A DNA stretch of 64,000 nt from Pelecanus crispus (GCF_030463565.1 NC_134662.1:4255001-4319000), one strand, 5' to 3'. Numbered from the stretch's first letter, positions 48,926 through 62,065 are shown. The notes: generated by a model from the sequence alone, not told the origin. Translations and numbers: made by a program.

Positions 48926-51900
48926 TAAAATCCCTGCAAGGGTGATCCCAGCCTCTCTGCAACAGAAGAACCAAGTTACGTTTTGCTTATTTGGGAGTCG
49001 GGAAGGAGAGGTTGTCCCCTGGGTGGGGATGTCCTGGCTCCTAGGTGCAAACAACTAAAGCCTGATCAAAATTAAGGGCATTCCCTGGTACTAACTTCTG
49101 CTTTTCATCCATCTTGCATTGTGCAGATTTCGGTTGTGTAGATTAGTGGCACTGAAGAAACGAGAAGCCAAGTTCCCCCGCGTCCTGCCCTGCCAGCCTG
49201 CTCTCTCGGCCGTGTCCCGTGCGCAGGAGGCAGGTGGCTGCGTGCTCATCCTGGAGCATGGCACAGCTAAGAGGCTTTCGTTCGCTCCGTGTTTTAACCT
49301 CCTTACTGGTAGGGGCTTCTGTCGTGCTGTGCGGAGAGGGCAGCGGGTGTTGGGGCTGGGCAGGGAGCTGGCAGGAGAGGGGCCCGGCGAGCGGGGGAAC
49401 CCTGTAGATGGCACTCACAGACCGAACATGCCGGCTGATGGGGCACTGGCAACACCTGGTGAAGCTGAAAATAAATCCTGATGCCTTAAAAAGGCAAGTC
49501 TTCCCTCCAGCAGCTGCCTGGGAGCGCGGTGGAAGTGCCCTCTCAGGGGCTGTGTCTCTTGGCTTTGGCGGGGCGGGGAGCAGCAGGTTTTGGGGTGGCT
49601 CTTTGGGAGCTGTTTGCCTGGAGAGGGTTTCTCCCAGCTGCGGGTGGTTCTTTCACCCCTGGCTTTACCTCAGCCCCATCTAACCTAGCCCTGTTAGTAC
49701 TTGTTTGCAAAGGCTTTTTACGATTCTGGGACAAAGTTTTAAGATACCCTAATTTGATTAATTAAGCTGTAAGGCTCCCTGGGAAGGAAAGGGAGCTACC
49801 GCAAGGGAAAGACTTGTCTGTGCAGAGCGCCCGGTTGTCTTGGGCTGGTCCAAGGCTTGGCATAAACCCCAGCAGGACTAAAGCCCGGCCCAGAGTTTGC
49901 TCCCTTCTCCTTCAAGTCGTGTTTCCCAGGCCGGGTGCCTCCAGTAAGTGCGGCACGGCATTGCACAGACATGTGAAAACCCAACCCTACCGCGGCAGCA
50001 CCCTTTGGTGCGCGCCTGGCTTTTCCCTGGGGAGCGTGCTGTGCAAAATTAACTGTGGTGCTTAACGAACTAATGGAGAGCGTTCACCGTGGCAGCAACA
50101 CGGGCAGGACAGCATCGCGCTTTCGAGCCCTGCTCTGTGTGAGATGCTGGGAGCTGCGGTGGGATGCAAACCAAGTGCTTGTTCGTTTTCAGGCTCAGGG
50201 GGCTGGTAGCCCCAATTAGCACTAACGGCCGTGGCCTGTGCATGCTGGATTAGCTGCAGATGTGTTGTCCTCCATGCCATTTTCCTGGCCCTGTTCTCTC
50301 TGTGCTCTATGCTGCAAGCCAGAGCTCTCACCTCTGCCGAGGAAAGGCTCTCGCTGAGGTCCCCAGCTGGGGAGAAGCTCAGGCTGGCACTGGCTGGGAT
50401 TCCAGTCACAAACACAAGCTGGCGGCATGGATCTGCTCTGAATTTATTTTAAACTCAAGTTAAACTGCTCTTGATGCTTTGGATGCAAATTTCCTTCCTC
50501 AAAATGGGAACTGCAGGCCGTTTGCTGAGTGCTGGTAAGCTCTTTTGATTTCACTACCCTGTTTGCGGCTTGCAGCATTGTACCTCGCTGCTGTGCTCCG
50601 TGGAGTGCAAAATAACCTCTGCGGCAGGGTTCTGGGGGAGGAACCACCTCTCAGCTTTCTGCTGGCGTAGAAGAGCGCTTTTCTTGCTCTCTGTACGCAG
50701 ATCTGGTTTTTTAATGAAGGTTCATGTGTGAAGTTGGGGGTTTTGGGAGGGGGTGTGTGGACAACAGCCTGCAAGTTTTCTGGTCATTGTATAGAAGAGA
50801 TGGTCCAAGTCCCTCCAGTCACCCGGGGAGGAAAAAAAGAGAGCAATATAGGATTTCACTGTGGGTAAAGGATGTTTCATGGATTTCAGAGCCCTTTGTC
50901 AAGGAGGTAGATTCCTCTAGCACTGCAAAGGCGCTCAGGGGTAAGAGGCGGCATTGCCCGTGTTGGCAGGTCTCCGTCCCCCGGGCCAGGGACCTTCCAG
51001 CGCGCTGTCGCTGTCGCCGTGAGCGCACCGGCCTCTCGGTGCCTTTCTGCGGAAGGGCAGCGTTGCGAGCAAAGCGTGTTCTGTTTCTTGCCGTTCGCCT
51101 GGCTTCACGCAGGTCACCTGTGCTTTAGATTTTGTATTTGTAAAATAAGGAGAAGATGAGGAATCTTCTTCGCAGCTGGCTTGCGAACACCGCTTGAAAC
51201 TATGACCTGGGACGGGACTGTCCGGACGCGGTGTTAAGCAGCAAGAGGCAGCCCTCGATGAGTGAGGCGATGAGCGTAGCTGTGGTAAAATGTCGCAAGC
51301 CTTTTGTTCAATTTATTGCTAATGTGCTTGCTAAGTGGCTCTGGGGACTTCAGGGGTGACCGTGTCTCCTGGAAGTGCAACCTTCACGCACACGCGTTTT
51401 CAGCTGCACTCACAATTTTTCGCTCCTGTGTTTCCGAATGCGCTGTCAGCGTCCCTCCGGCTCTGGGGACTCTTCGCAGGGAGCGTCCGGGGTAGTTTTC
51501 CTCGCCAAATGCTGTAAACAAGATGGTAGACTTAATCCTGCAGTGCTCTGTGGGTACTGGAGCTGCTCTGCAATTGTGTCTCTCTGTTTGTTGTGGAATA
51601 CAGGCTGCGCGTTGGGAAGGTAGCTGGAAATATTTGAAAACCTGCTGCAGAGTCTCCTCTGATGTCTTTTCTGTTCCACTCAACAAAGCTCTTCTACACA
51701 ACTAGCAGGATTCTTCTGTATAAAAAATTAGCTTTACTTAGTTGGCTTTTTGTCTAAATCCTTCTTCTGATCTCTATTTTCTTCCCTTACATGATGGAAA
51801 GGTGAATGGAAGTGGCACTTCAGCCACAAAAGCCTTTCCTTTAGAAACGTTGGTTGTTTTTGTTTTAAAAAATTTTAAAGGGGGCTTTGCAGGGGAGAAT

Positions 51901-52370
51901 GGAGAAGCGTTTTCTTTTTAAGTTACGCTGGGGAATAAAAGTATAAAGGAAAGAAATGATCATAACTGTACTGGCAACGGAACAATTTTTTTTTTTTTTT
52001 TTGAGTACCAGAGCTAATTGAAGAAGGAATTCACACAACAATTTTTGCAATCTAAGGACGAGTAAATATTAAAGGGAATGCTGTACTTCTGGTGCATGCT
52101 AATGTGTGACTGCATGCATGGAAGGGAGAAGATGTCCCTAAAATTAAATTTGCGATGAACATCTCGGATGTTACGCTTCAGTATTTTCTTCTTTACGTTG
52201 CCAGATCAAAGACGTGAGCTAAAGCCCACGTCCAAGGATACCTGTTGAGAAGATGAACCTTCAATGCACCTGCGAGATGAAATTGCTAGAAAACGGGGAT
52301 GTTGGGTGTGATTCGGTGGAAGCGCTTCCATGGGCTGTGGGATTGCTGTGGATCTGTACGGATCTTATCA
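48926..52370. other. Intergenic, no supported gene
   Basis: Only short unsupported open frames were seen, plus one T-tract (51986-52002). A CNE-like AT-rich segment spans about 51700-52200. No known repeat family was recognised. Confidence 0.5.
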
Positions 52371-52445
52371 TAGAATCGTTTAGGTTGGAAAAGACCTTTA
52401 AGATCATCAAGTCCAACCCTTAACCTAACCTAACACTACCAATCT
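52371..52445 (-). mobile_element. CR1 LINE 3'-end fragment
   Basis: ATCATAGAATCGTTTAGGTT followed by GGAAAAGACCTTTAAGATCA and TCAAGTCCAACC is the reverse complement of the CR1 3' terminus (GGTTGGACTTGATGATC ... TTCCAACC ... ATTCTATGAT). It is a severely 5'-truncated copy, as is usual for CR1. Confidence 0.85.
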
Positions 52446-52885
52446 TGCTTGCTTCAGCAGGGTTTCTATGGGTTCAGAGAGTCCCCTGCCCTTGTAGAGG
52501 TGCTTGCGACAATCACCAGCAGTTTTAATTAACATCAGTTTCTGGGATGTAGGCAAATGGGGGGGCTGATGTGTTAGAGCACATCACCCGATTCCCGGTA
52601 ATCGTGGCTCCGGGGAGTGAAGAGGTTTGTATCGTCGCTTCCAGTGCCGGCAAATCGAACTGAAATGGCATCGAACTTGCATGTGAACGTACGGTCGCAT
52701 CGGCTGATGCCTCCTCGCTCCCTCGCGTGATGGAAGCTTCCCCTGATTTCGGTACGTTTCCGTGCTGGCCATGCCGCAAACCACAGCAACTGTTGTTGTC
52801 GGCACGCAGGGATCCTCTTGCTCTCTTTGCAATCAGAGAATTGCTCCCGTCTGCTGGTTAATAAGAGCTGGGAAATGGAAGTGTT

Positions 52886-52970
52886 GAGATTTGCAGGTTT
52901 TGCAGCTAGAAGAGGCCATTATGTTCATCGCGCTCGGCCTCCTGCAGAGCGCCGGCTGGTTTCTCCTTTT
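52886..52970 (+). repeat. Possible ancient amniote interspersed repeat
   Basis: GAAGAGGCCATTATGTTCAT followed by CGGCCTCCTGCAGAGC resembles a word order I remember from old repeats shared by reptiles and birds. The match is from memory and weak. Confidence 0.2.
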
Positions 52971-53269
52971 TTGTGTGCGGTGAAACTAGAAGGTTTCTCT
53001 TGGAAAGGATGCCAGCTTTCGTCTGAAACAACTGAGTGATGGAGCATTTACTGCATCCCTGATATGCTGTTAGTATGTTCTGGTGGTTAATTACTCTCGC
53101 TCTTTTAAAGAGAAAACCTCACGTACTTAAAATAATCCTAATCATTTCATTGTTCAACCCGAGCTGAGTGCGCACTACCCCCTCTCTCTGACAGAAGTGC
53201 TGTAAATACTGTTCCTGATAGTGAAAAACCTGATGGGCATTAATGCCGTGAACAAGCAGTTGGAGGTTT

Positions 53270-53565
53270 TAGAATCACAGAACCATGGAATCGTTTAGGT
53301 TGGAAAAGACCTTTAAGATCATCCGGTCCAACCATTAACCTAACGCTACCAAGTCCACCACTAAATGGATTAAGGGCAGAGTCATAATTAATTTCATGTT
53401 TCCTGGCTTGGTGGCTGGATTATTTTTTAATGAAAGTAAAACTAGGAATCATTAAGGTTGGAAAGGATCTCTAAGATCGTCAGCCCAACCATCAACCCAA
53501 CACCCCCATGCCCACTAAACCATGTCCCCAAGTGCCACCTCTGCCTGTTTTTTGAACACTTCCAC
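53270..53565 (-). mobile_element. Composite CR1 LINE 3' fragments
   Basis: Two CR1 3' ends lie in tandem on the - strand. The first (53273-53375) begins AATCACAGAACCATGGAATC. The second (from about 53449) begins GGAATCATTAAGGTTGG and runs into AACCATGTCCCCAAGTGCCA and GTTTTTTGAACACTTCCA. They are joined by a 60-70 bp linker (ATTTCATGTTTCCTGGCTTG onward). The same composite occurs at 61.4 kb. Confidence 0.85.
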
Positions 53566-56500
53566 TTTTGAGCCTTTTTGGGGGGACCACGGTGCTGCTT
53601 TACCTCCAAAACCCCAGGCAGGGCTTTGGAGTGGTTTTATCCTGGCGCTGCCTTACAGCGGTGCCTTCTCCAAGGACATCCCAGCTGAGGTTGACTCTTG
53701 CAACAAACGCAATTTCCATCTCTCCCGGTGCTTGCTCAGCCCGGGACAGTCCTGCTCGTGGCCGATATGGTCCTTTAAACCAGCTGCTGACTGTAGGCGA
53801 TGCCCGCGCGTGCCTGCCTCGATGCCTTCTCGGGCACTTTGCAAAGCTCTCCCCGCAGGTCCTGTGCCCGCGGCCACCGTCGGGCACTGCCGGAGTTGTC
53901 ACCCAGCTCTGGAGCACCAACGCACCCCCTGAAGGCTGCGTGGTCGTCATTTGTTCGTTCAGCTTTTGCGTGCGTCGAATCTAAACCTTCTGCCTCCGTT
54001 CAAAGCAGGCGGGAGGCATCCTGCCGAAATCCCCGGCGGCAGGGCAGCCTGGGTGGGCTGGCCCGGCTCCTGCAGCCGAGGTCGTCCCCAGGGAGCAACT
54101 CCCGCCGGGATGTTTTCCTGCAGGGATGGAGGGTTTGCTGTGGCACCAGGCTGGGGAGCCTCATCATATAATGGGGAATGTCAAAAAAGATGAGCAGAAC
54201 TATGGCAGCGTGGCCGTCATTGTGTGCAGCTGAAGGCACAGTGGGACCCGGGGACGCGTTGGTTCAAATTCTCCGGTACCAGGGTATATTCTGATCTCTT
54301 TTTTTGCCGCTGTTATTTTAATCTGCTTTTCTCTCACATCAAACTCCCTCTTTCTAAAGAATGCAGAGAGGTATTAGGTTTGTGCCCTTTGTGATATATA
54401 GCAAAGGTTTGAGATACCGCTTTTTTCTTTTAGAAGCGGAGGTTTTTATCCACGTTATAACTTTAGCTTCTCCACAGTCATCGTTTTGGCTTCTCGACTG
54501 GCTTGGATGAGTGCACTGAAAACGTTTTCTGTGTTTATTAGAGGAAGGGAGGACTATGTGTCCTTAATGAAGGTTCCCATTCCTTTCACACATGTGCATG
54601 CAGGTATTAACTGGTGGCTCAGGCCATTTTACTGGAGGCGGTGTTCAAACCAAAATAACTTTCTTCCTCCACCTGAAGCCGGCAGGAATGTCCCCGTTGC
54701 CTTATCAGGCTTCAGACCGAGGTGTTCGTTGTGCACCGCTTCCATCTAGGGTGGTTTCGCTGGGGGCCGTGCAGGCACGCAGTCAGAGACGGCCCTTTCC
54801 CTCCAAAGCGTATGGTTTCCATGTAGAAAATAACACGTAGGGAACCTTTTTTTTTTTTTTTTTTGAATGACGGAAGGATTAAGACGCAGCGAGAACTGAT
54901 TTGCCAAAGGGCATCCAGGGAAGCGGTGGCAGATCAGAGAACCGAAGCGAGATCCTCGGGTCTCAGCCCGTGCCTGCCCCGCCACTATTTTTCTTCCCTA
55001 CTCTTTGGCTGCCTGCAGCGTCTTACGGGATAACCGGCACTCAAATTTCCATCCTTTTAAAAGGGGCAATTTAAGGAGATTTCCAGGGGAGCAAAGCTGC
55101 CAGCACGCTCCTCGTCCACCTCCCCTTCCCCTCCGTTTCTGCAGGTCACCTCTTGGGCAGCTGAAGATGTTTTTTCTCCCCCTTTCTCCATCCGCACTCG
55201 CTCCTTTTAGAGGCTCTTTGCTCTCCTCGCTTTCCCACAGCTCAGAGCCATTCTCCCAGCTTCAAAAGGTTTACTAATTACCCTAATGAGGTCAGGAGAG
55301 ACCAAACGCTTCTGTGACTTAAAGCAGGGGTGGGAGGGGTTTGGAAGGGTGGAAATATCTTGACTTGTGCCTCTACTGATGTGTCTGCGGGAAGGTAGCG
55401 TCTCTACCTCCGCTCGTTCTCCCCCACCTTCCCATCTCGAGCAGAAAAAAAGAAAATGTGGACAGAAGGTCTCAAATGTATCAAACAGCTTTTAAAAAGA
55501 AATTCCTTTTGCCTGTCAAAAGAACAAACAGATACACCAAAAACTGTCAGAATTAGTGTTGGAGTAATTGCAGAAGCTCTCCAAGGTTAATGCTCCATTA
55601 GCGAACAGCTCTCACGCAGCTAAAAGCCAGGACGAGACAGGTTGTCAAAGGCTTGCTGGAGATTAAAGAGCTGCGTTCCCAGCCTAAACTCTCTTGTGGA
55701 TGTTGTTGGGAAGGGGGGGGTGTTTGTGGGATGAAGAACACACCAGCCATGGCTGGTGCTGCTGTGCCGTCGATGGAGAGGTGCGACCCAGCGCCGGAGG
55801 AATGGTTTTCAGACCTCAGTGAGGTCCCCGGGTCGTGGGGTTTTGGAGGGTTTGCTCTCATTTACACGCTCCGCAAATTCTTCAGCCCGTTTAGGCCAAG
55901 TTTAAAAGCAAATCCTGAGGGCAGCGCCAGCCCTGGGTCTGCAGGCAGCGTGGGGCAGGGGGAACCGTCCTGGTTTGGGCTAAGGTGGGGCCGCGCTGGG
56001 TCCCCGGCGAGGAGCGGGGCTGGGAGGGAGCAGGGTGCTGGAGACCCTGGCAGTTCACAAATTAATTCTGCCTGGGTATCGCCTAGCCCAGTGGGATTTG
56101 TCATGGGCAGGGCACCGGTTTTAAATTGAATTGGGGCCCGATTTCATCTCCCAGGTCAGTGTAAGGCTCATTTAAATAGAATTGACCTTGATTTTTTTCT
56201 TCTGCGGAAGAAAGGAAAACCATTGCCAACTTCCAGTGAGGCGGCAGCCCCTGTGCCCCAAACGTTGCCCCGGGGGGGGTGATTTAACAGCGCCTGGGAA
56301 GACACAATAGCAGCTACGGGATCACCTTTCCATGCCGAGCTGGGTTTTCAGCATCTTCCAGCAAGGTAGTGACCTTTCTTAATGCGTGTGGGTCTGCGCA
56401 CAGGTTTTTACTTCTTTAAAAGCAGAGCTTTGTCTACGAGCGTTCTCCCCGTGGCGAAGGTGCATTTAGTGAGTCGAAAGAGGCGGTTAAACGCGCGCAG

Positions 56501-57209
56501 CCTTGGAAATGCCACGCCGAGGACCAGCCCCAGCCATTTCCATCGCAACTTCCCTGCGTGTAAACAAATACCCACTCAGAAGAAGCCAGCGGGTTCCTGC
56601 TGCCGCTCTTGATCTGAATGCGGACAAGGCTGGCGTGACTGTGTTCTTTGTCAGGGCTGTCGCTGCTTTAAAGCTATTATGATGGTGTTATGATAGTGCC
56701 TGAGATCCCTGCCAGGATCAGGGCTTTGTTATGCTGGATGCTCTGCGCACAGATGCTGAGAGCCAGTCCCCATGCCGTAGCGTGGCAGCCTCGGCTGAAA
56801 AGGCTGATGAGAGAATGGAAAAGGGGAGGGGAAAAAAAAAAAAAAAAAAAAATGTGCATGAGGCAGAGCCTTGCTGAAGGGGCTGGCTGGAGAGCAGGGT
56901 GGTCCTGTGGCTCCCGGCCCCGGCTTGGGCGATGGCTTTCTCCTGCTGGAGCCTTGGCCGTGGAGGAGAGCGGGGCTCCGAGGGGCACGGGCGTCCCCTG
57001 TCCCCTGGTACCTACGGGAGCGGCTGCGCCCCCCCAGTGCGGGACCGGGGTCCCCAGCCTGGGATCCGGCTCCGGCACAGCAGGACCTGTGCGGCGATGG
57101 GCCGATTTCTGATAGTAAATGGCTGGAAGTTAACTTGAGGGAGGTGAGTTTTGAGCTACTTGCGAAGGGCCGGTGTGAGAGGCCTCTTGAAACGAACAGC
57201 CGTGAGCAG

Positions 57210-57430
57210 GGGAAATGAACAATGTCATAATTAGAGAATTAAACCTTTCCTGTTCTTTTCTTTTCCTATCCTGATATAATTTGTAATGATTAGACCTGGG
57301 GTGCAGCGCAACCAGACAATGCAAGTCATCTGTACAAGAGCAAAACAAGACTCCTGCACAGACCCTGTCTCTTTATTAAGTTGATTTGCATTCATAATCT
57401 TCATTTGCCGTTATTATTTTTCCCCCTTGT
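57210..57430. other. AT-rich candidate conserved non-coding element
   Basis: The segment contains CATAATTAGAGAATTAAACC, TGTAATGATTAGACC and TTGATTTGCATTCATAATC, which are homeodomain and SOX/POU-like words. It has no coding potential and lies in mixed-GC surroundings. It looks like a developmental enhancer; conservation could not be tested. Confidence 0.3.
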
Positions 57431-60174
57431 GCTTAGTGAGCGATATTAGCATAAAGTCCCTTTTTTCTTGTTTTCTATTCACGCTCAAGGTCAGAGACTT
57501 AGTGAGACACCGACGAAAACAATCTCTTCCTCACCCTCTTTTAATTCTTTGCAGAAACATGTCCTGGGGATTTTAACATAACAATTGCTGGAAAAGGAGG
57601 GGGGAGACCTGAACAGAGCCCTTTCTGTGCTGGAAACGGGAGCTGCCCAAAAGAGAGATGCAAATCCACGAAAAGAAGGGAGGGGAGGGAACGGATCTCG
57701 GAGCAGCCCCAGCCCTGCCTCATTTCTCTCAAATGGGAGAGCTCATCGAGCGATCGCGCAGGCGGGTTTCCCGGAGCTGCGTTTGCAGCAGAGCGCGCTG
57801 CCGGGGGTCTGCCAGGCTCTGCAGGCAGCTCCGCCGAGGCACCGCCGACCTGCCGGCTCCCTCGCACCCTCCAGAGCCGGGGTCCCCGGGGCCAGCCCCG
57901 AGCACCCCGCGGTCGCCTGCCGCACCTCGCCGACACCTCGCCGAGCTGGGAGCGCCGACCGGTGCGCGCTCCCGCCTGGCTCGCTGTGCGTCGGCCGGCG
58001 CAGTGTTGCTCACACAGCTGTGTTCACGGGGAACGGTGCTTCCCTGGGGATAGGGCTCCAGCTTATCCGCTTGCTTGCTGCAAAGCCCGGCAGTTGTCGG
58101 GATGCTCTGTTTGGGGACTGCGTAGGGGTATCCTGGGCTGTCGCCGGGTCTGCGCCTGCGCAGCAGAAACGGGCAATGCTCTGTAGCGGGGAGCGGGGGC
58201 TCCTGGGGCCCATTTCTGAGCTTGGGAAGGGGCAGGGGTCTTCCGGAGAAAGCCCCAGATCCCGTCGTTCATTCCTGCTTGTGCCACTTTGCCACGCGAA
58301 GCCAACCCCCCCTCTCTGCTTCCTCGCCCCGAGGAGCAGAGCAATGCGGCTGGGGCGCCGGCACCGATCCCAGGCTGAGTTGTTGGGACAAGGAGAACAG
58401 CCGAGTCCGGTTTCACCGCGGTTAGAAGGTTAAAGGAGGAGGGAAAACGATCTCAGCCGATTGCAGAGATTCGCGTGGAGCGGCCCCCTGGGCAGCCCCT
58501 CTCCGCGGCCGTGGAGCAGCTGGTTTTTGGCGCCCGGCACCGGCCGGTTTTTGGGCTGGTTTCCGGCTCCCCGGCGGCTGCCAACGGGTTCTGACGCTGC
58601 ATTCGGAGCCTGGCCCGTGGGACGGGACCGAAGGGGCACCCGCACTCCGCCTGCACGAGCCGGGTTCTTCTGAACCCTTCGTCGGACCCCGCGGCATCGG
58701 CGAAACTGGGCACGGAGGGAAAATCCCATTTTAGGTCCCAAGGTGTTTGCAGGTCACTGTCGATTTTGGTAGGGAGGAGGAGGGAGGAGTTGGTTCCTTT
58801 TTGCGTGCTCGAGCTGTGATGACTTTAACACGTATAAAGCCATGTGAATCTCCGGTCTTGGGCACGAGCTCTTTGAGGCAGGCCGTTTCCTTGGAAGCCT
58901 GGCGCGGGGGCTGGATCGTGGCAGATGGCGGCTGCTCCGCTAATGGCCCAAGGGCTCCCGAGTGACCCGGCCGGGAACAGGGAGGGATCGACTTCAGGAG
59001 CCGTGAAACACTTGATGGCCGGGCTGGAAATGGGGCTGGAAAGGCTGGCGATAACTGAGATATGGATGTTGTCTGGCACTGCAAGCGGGTTTGCTGTGCA
59101 CAGAAATATGTCTTATTTTACAGAATTGGTAGGTTGCTTGCTTTTTTTTTTTTTTTTCCTGAGGATGCTTCAGGGCTTTCAGCGCTCAGATGCAATGTGA
59201 ATGTTTTCATGCCCCTTTAATGCTTCACTAAACAGTTTGAGATGCTGCCTCTTAATGCCCCAGTAAAGCACGGAATGCTCTAGAGCGGAAAGAGCACGCG
59301 AGGGAAAGGAGGGTGGTGGAAAAAGAAAAGAGACTGTGAGGAGAGAGACAAAACCAGGGAGAAGTCACCTTTTCCCTTTCTCTCTCTGCACGTACCCAGT
59401 CCTCGCTGCTGCGAAGGCAGCTGGATGCTGAGGGTCCCCCCTGGGTTTCTGCCGCTCCGGGGAAGAGCTGGGCTGCGCTCGCCCTCTCCCAGCCCTTCCC
59501 GGGCTCTGTCCTACAACCGGTGGGCACGCTGCGAGGGACGGAGGTGGTCCCCGGGCCGCTGGAGCGGGGCACGGGCCCTGGCTCCGCTGTGGACCCCGGA
59601 GGGGATGCTGCGGGGTCGGACGCCCGGGTTTTGTCAGCCGTTCCTTGAGCTCTCTCTTGGTCTCCGGGGTGCGCGGTGGGGCCAGCATCCGTCGGATAAA
59701 AGCCTCGCAGCCCACGCCGTGGGTCCTGCCTCGCTGTCCTTGGCGTGCGCGCGTTTCCGGAATAGGTGCTAAACGGACGGAGAGGACAAGGCCGGGGGGG
59801 GGGGGGGCGGGGGAAGAGAGATTCAAAGTTTTAACCCAACATGGCAAAGTTTGCGTCTCCTCCCGCCCAGCGCCGAGGGGAGTCGCCGGCTCTCCTGTTG
59901 TTAATTCAAGTCATTAAATTTCCTGCACTCTGTGTATTCCTCCCCGGCACCGCTTGCCCTGCCTGTTTGATCTGTAAGTACCAAAAGTACCGCCTCGGGC
60001 TGCAACATCGGCATCCTCGGTCGCCATAGGAACGGGAGCCGGGGCTCCCCTGCGCCCCGCTCCCCCGGGGCCCAGCTCCTGGGGCTGCGCTCTAATGAGC
60101 CTCTGAAGCCGGGCTTATCAAGGCCGGGCTACACGGCCCCCAAGGCCGGCACGCTCGGCGGCAGGCTGCTGCTA

Positions 60175-60290
60175 ACCTGAAAGGTAGAGTTTTTGTCTGA
60201 GCCGGGAAGCACAAAGGCAGAGGTTATTGGTGTCAAAGAACTTGCAGATTGAGAGGCTAAACTGCTATTACATTTTTCTGAGCGGAGGGG
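60175..60290. other. Candidate conserved non-coding element
   Basis: A lower-GC block within GC-rich sequence contains CACAAAGGCAGAGGTTATTG and CTGCTATTACATTTTTC. It has no ORF. It is judged only by composition and texture. Confidence 0.2.
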
Positions 60291-60633
60291 AGTTCAAACC
60301 CGCGAGGAGGGAAGGGGAGAGCTTCGGCGGGGAAGGCGCGGGCTTGGAGCCGGAGCCCATTATTGCTGGGCAGGGTGGGAGGAAGAGGAGGAGGACGATG
60401 GAGATGTCTGCGACGGGGAGGGCGGGTGGGGGGGTCAGGGCGCAATTCATCGCTGCCGCTGATGGGTCGTAGGACCCCGGCTGCTGGCAGGGGTGAGCTG
60501 CAGCCCTCGGCTTCCCACCCGTAAAACGGGGACGTTAGTTGGTGCGTTCCCCCTAAACCCTTCTGCCGGCGCCGTTTCAGCCGTGAACTCTCGGTGGGGA
60601 ATTCATCCGCGTATCTTCTCCCATGTAGTTAGC

Positions 60634-60932
60634 GATAGGATGAGAGGAAATGGGCTTAAGCTGCGCCAGGGGAGGTTTAGGTTGGAAATTAGGAAAAATT
60701 TCTTTACGGAAAGGGTGGTCAAGCATTGGAACGGGCTGCCCAGAGAGGTGGGGGAGTCCCCATCCCTGGAGGTGTTCAAAAAATGGGCAGAGGTGGCACT
60801 TGGGGACATGGTTTAGTCTGGTCTACCCTTGATTGGCTTAGAGTAGACTTGGTAGTGTGGGTTAATGGTTGGGCTGGATGATCTTAAAGGGCTTTTCCAA
60901 CCTAAACGATTCCATGATTCTATGATTCTATC
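60634..60932 (+). mobile_element. CR1 LINE 3'-end fragment
   Basis: About 300 bp in the sense direction reads GGATGAGAGGAAATGGGC, then GGGGAGGTTTAGGTTGGA, GGTCAAGCATTGGAACGGGC, CCATCCCTGGAGGTGTTCAA, GGACATGGTTTAG and TTCCAACCTAAACGATTCC, ending in two ATTCTATG units. This is the canonical avian CR1 3' region (end of ORF2 and 3'UTR). The 100-codon open frame through it is a relic of the reverse transcriptase C-terminus. Confidence 0.93.
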
Positions 60933-61410
60933 TCTAGATACTTACCTTGTGGCTGGTTTTCCCAGAGGTACCCCAGGCAGCGGGTGAGGGCCCATATCCA
61001 AACAAATCTGCATCTGGCTCCAGCCTTCCCCGCGGGGTCGTGGGGCAGAGCTGGGGGCTCCGGTCCCGCCGGACCTCCTGGACCGCAGCGCAAGGGCTGC
61101 GTGCGTTCCGCAGCTCACTGCGGGTCTGAGAGCACCCGAGCCTACGGGTGTTCACCCCGGCACCAAACAAGCACTTTTTGAGACTAACGCGGCGGGCAGC
61201 GTGCAGGCAGCTGGCTGGGCTCCGGGACCTGCCGCTGCAGCCCTGCGTCTCTGCTGCTGACGCCTCGTGAGATCGGGGCGCGGATGGCGTCCGTGCCCAC
61301 GCGGGAGGGAATCGCCCGCACCGGAGCAGCGAGGTGCTGCTTGAGGGGCATCCTACCAGCTCCGGCAGAACAACCCAGCTCCGGCAGCCGTGCGCCGGCA
61401 TCGTCCCGGC
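60933..61410. other. Spacer between two inverted CR1 copies
   Basis: GC-rich unique-looking sequence with no gene or repeat recognised. Confidence 0.5.
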
Positions 61411-62065
61411 AATCATAGAATCATGGAATCGTTTAGGCTGGAAAAGCCCTTTAAGATCATCCAGTGCAACCATTAACCCACACTGCCAAGCCCACCACTG
61501 AACCAATTCAGGGCAGAGCAGCAATTTCATGTTTCCTGGCTTGGTGGCTGGATTATTTTATAATGAAAGTAAAAACTAGGAATCATTAAGGTTGGAAAGG
61601 ATCTCTAAGATCATCAGCCCAACCATCAACCCAACACCCCCATGCCCACTAAACCATGTCCCCAAGTGCCACCTCTGCCCGTTTTTTGAACCCCTCCAGG
61701 GATGGGGACTCCCCCACCTCTCTGGGCAGCCTGTTCCAATGCTTGGCCACTCTTTCCGTGAAGAAATTTCTCCCAATATCCAACCTAAACCTCCCCTGGC
61801 GCAGCTTGAGCCCATTTCCTCTCGTCCTACCACTTGTTCCTTGGGAGAAGAGCCCAACACCCCCTCCCTGCCCCCTCCTGCCAGGAGCTGCAGAGCGATC
61901 AGGTCTCCCCTCAGCCTCCTCTTCTCCAGGCTGAACACCCCCAGCTCCCTCAGCCGCTCCCCACCAGCCCTGTGCTCCAGACCCTGCCCCAGCTCCGTCG
62001 CCCTTCTCTGGCCACGCTCCAGCACCCCAGTGTCCTCCTTGTAGTGAGGGACCCAAAACAACGGG
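61411..62065 (-). mobile_element. Composite CR1 LINE 3' fragments, longest copy
   Basis: The first CR1 3' end (61411-61505) is followed by the same linker seen at 53.4 kb and then a second, longer CR1 (about 61579-62065). The longer copy includes ACCATGTCCCCAAGTGCCAC, GGGCAGCCTGTTCCAATGCT, GAGCCCATTTCCTCTCGTCC and CAGGTCTCCCCTCAGCCTCC. It is the reverse complement of the CR1 3' region and covers more of ORF2 than the other copies in the window. Confidence 0.93.

Larger units (their letters stand above)
53566..60633. other. Intergenic, no supported gene; CNE-like islands
   Basis: GC-rich stretches alternate with AT-rich islands. Homopolymers include T18 near 54847-54864, A21 near 56831-56851 and a G/C-rich run near 59793-59805. 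No exon of EFNA2, the expected next gene, was recognised. Open frames are short or of low-complexity composition. Confidence 0.5.

Noticed and set aside
60493-60816. 107-codon + strand frame
   Set aside because: It lies within the CR1 3' fragment and is a decayed piece of the LINE reverse transcriptase C-terminus, not a host gene.
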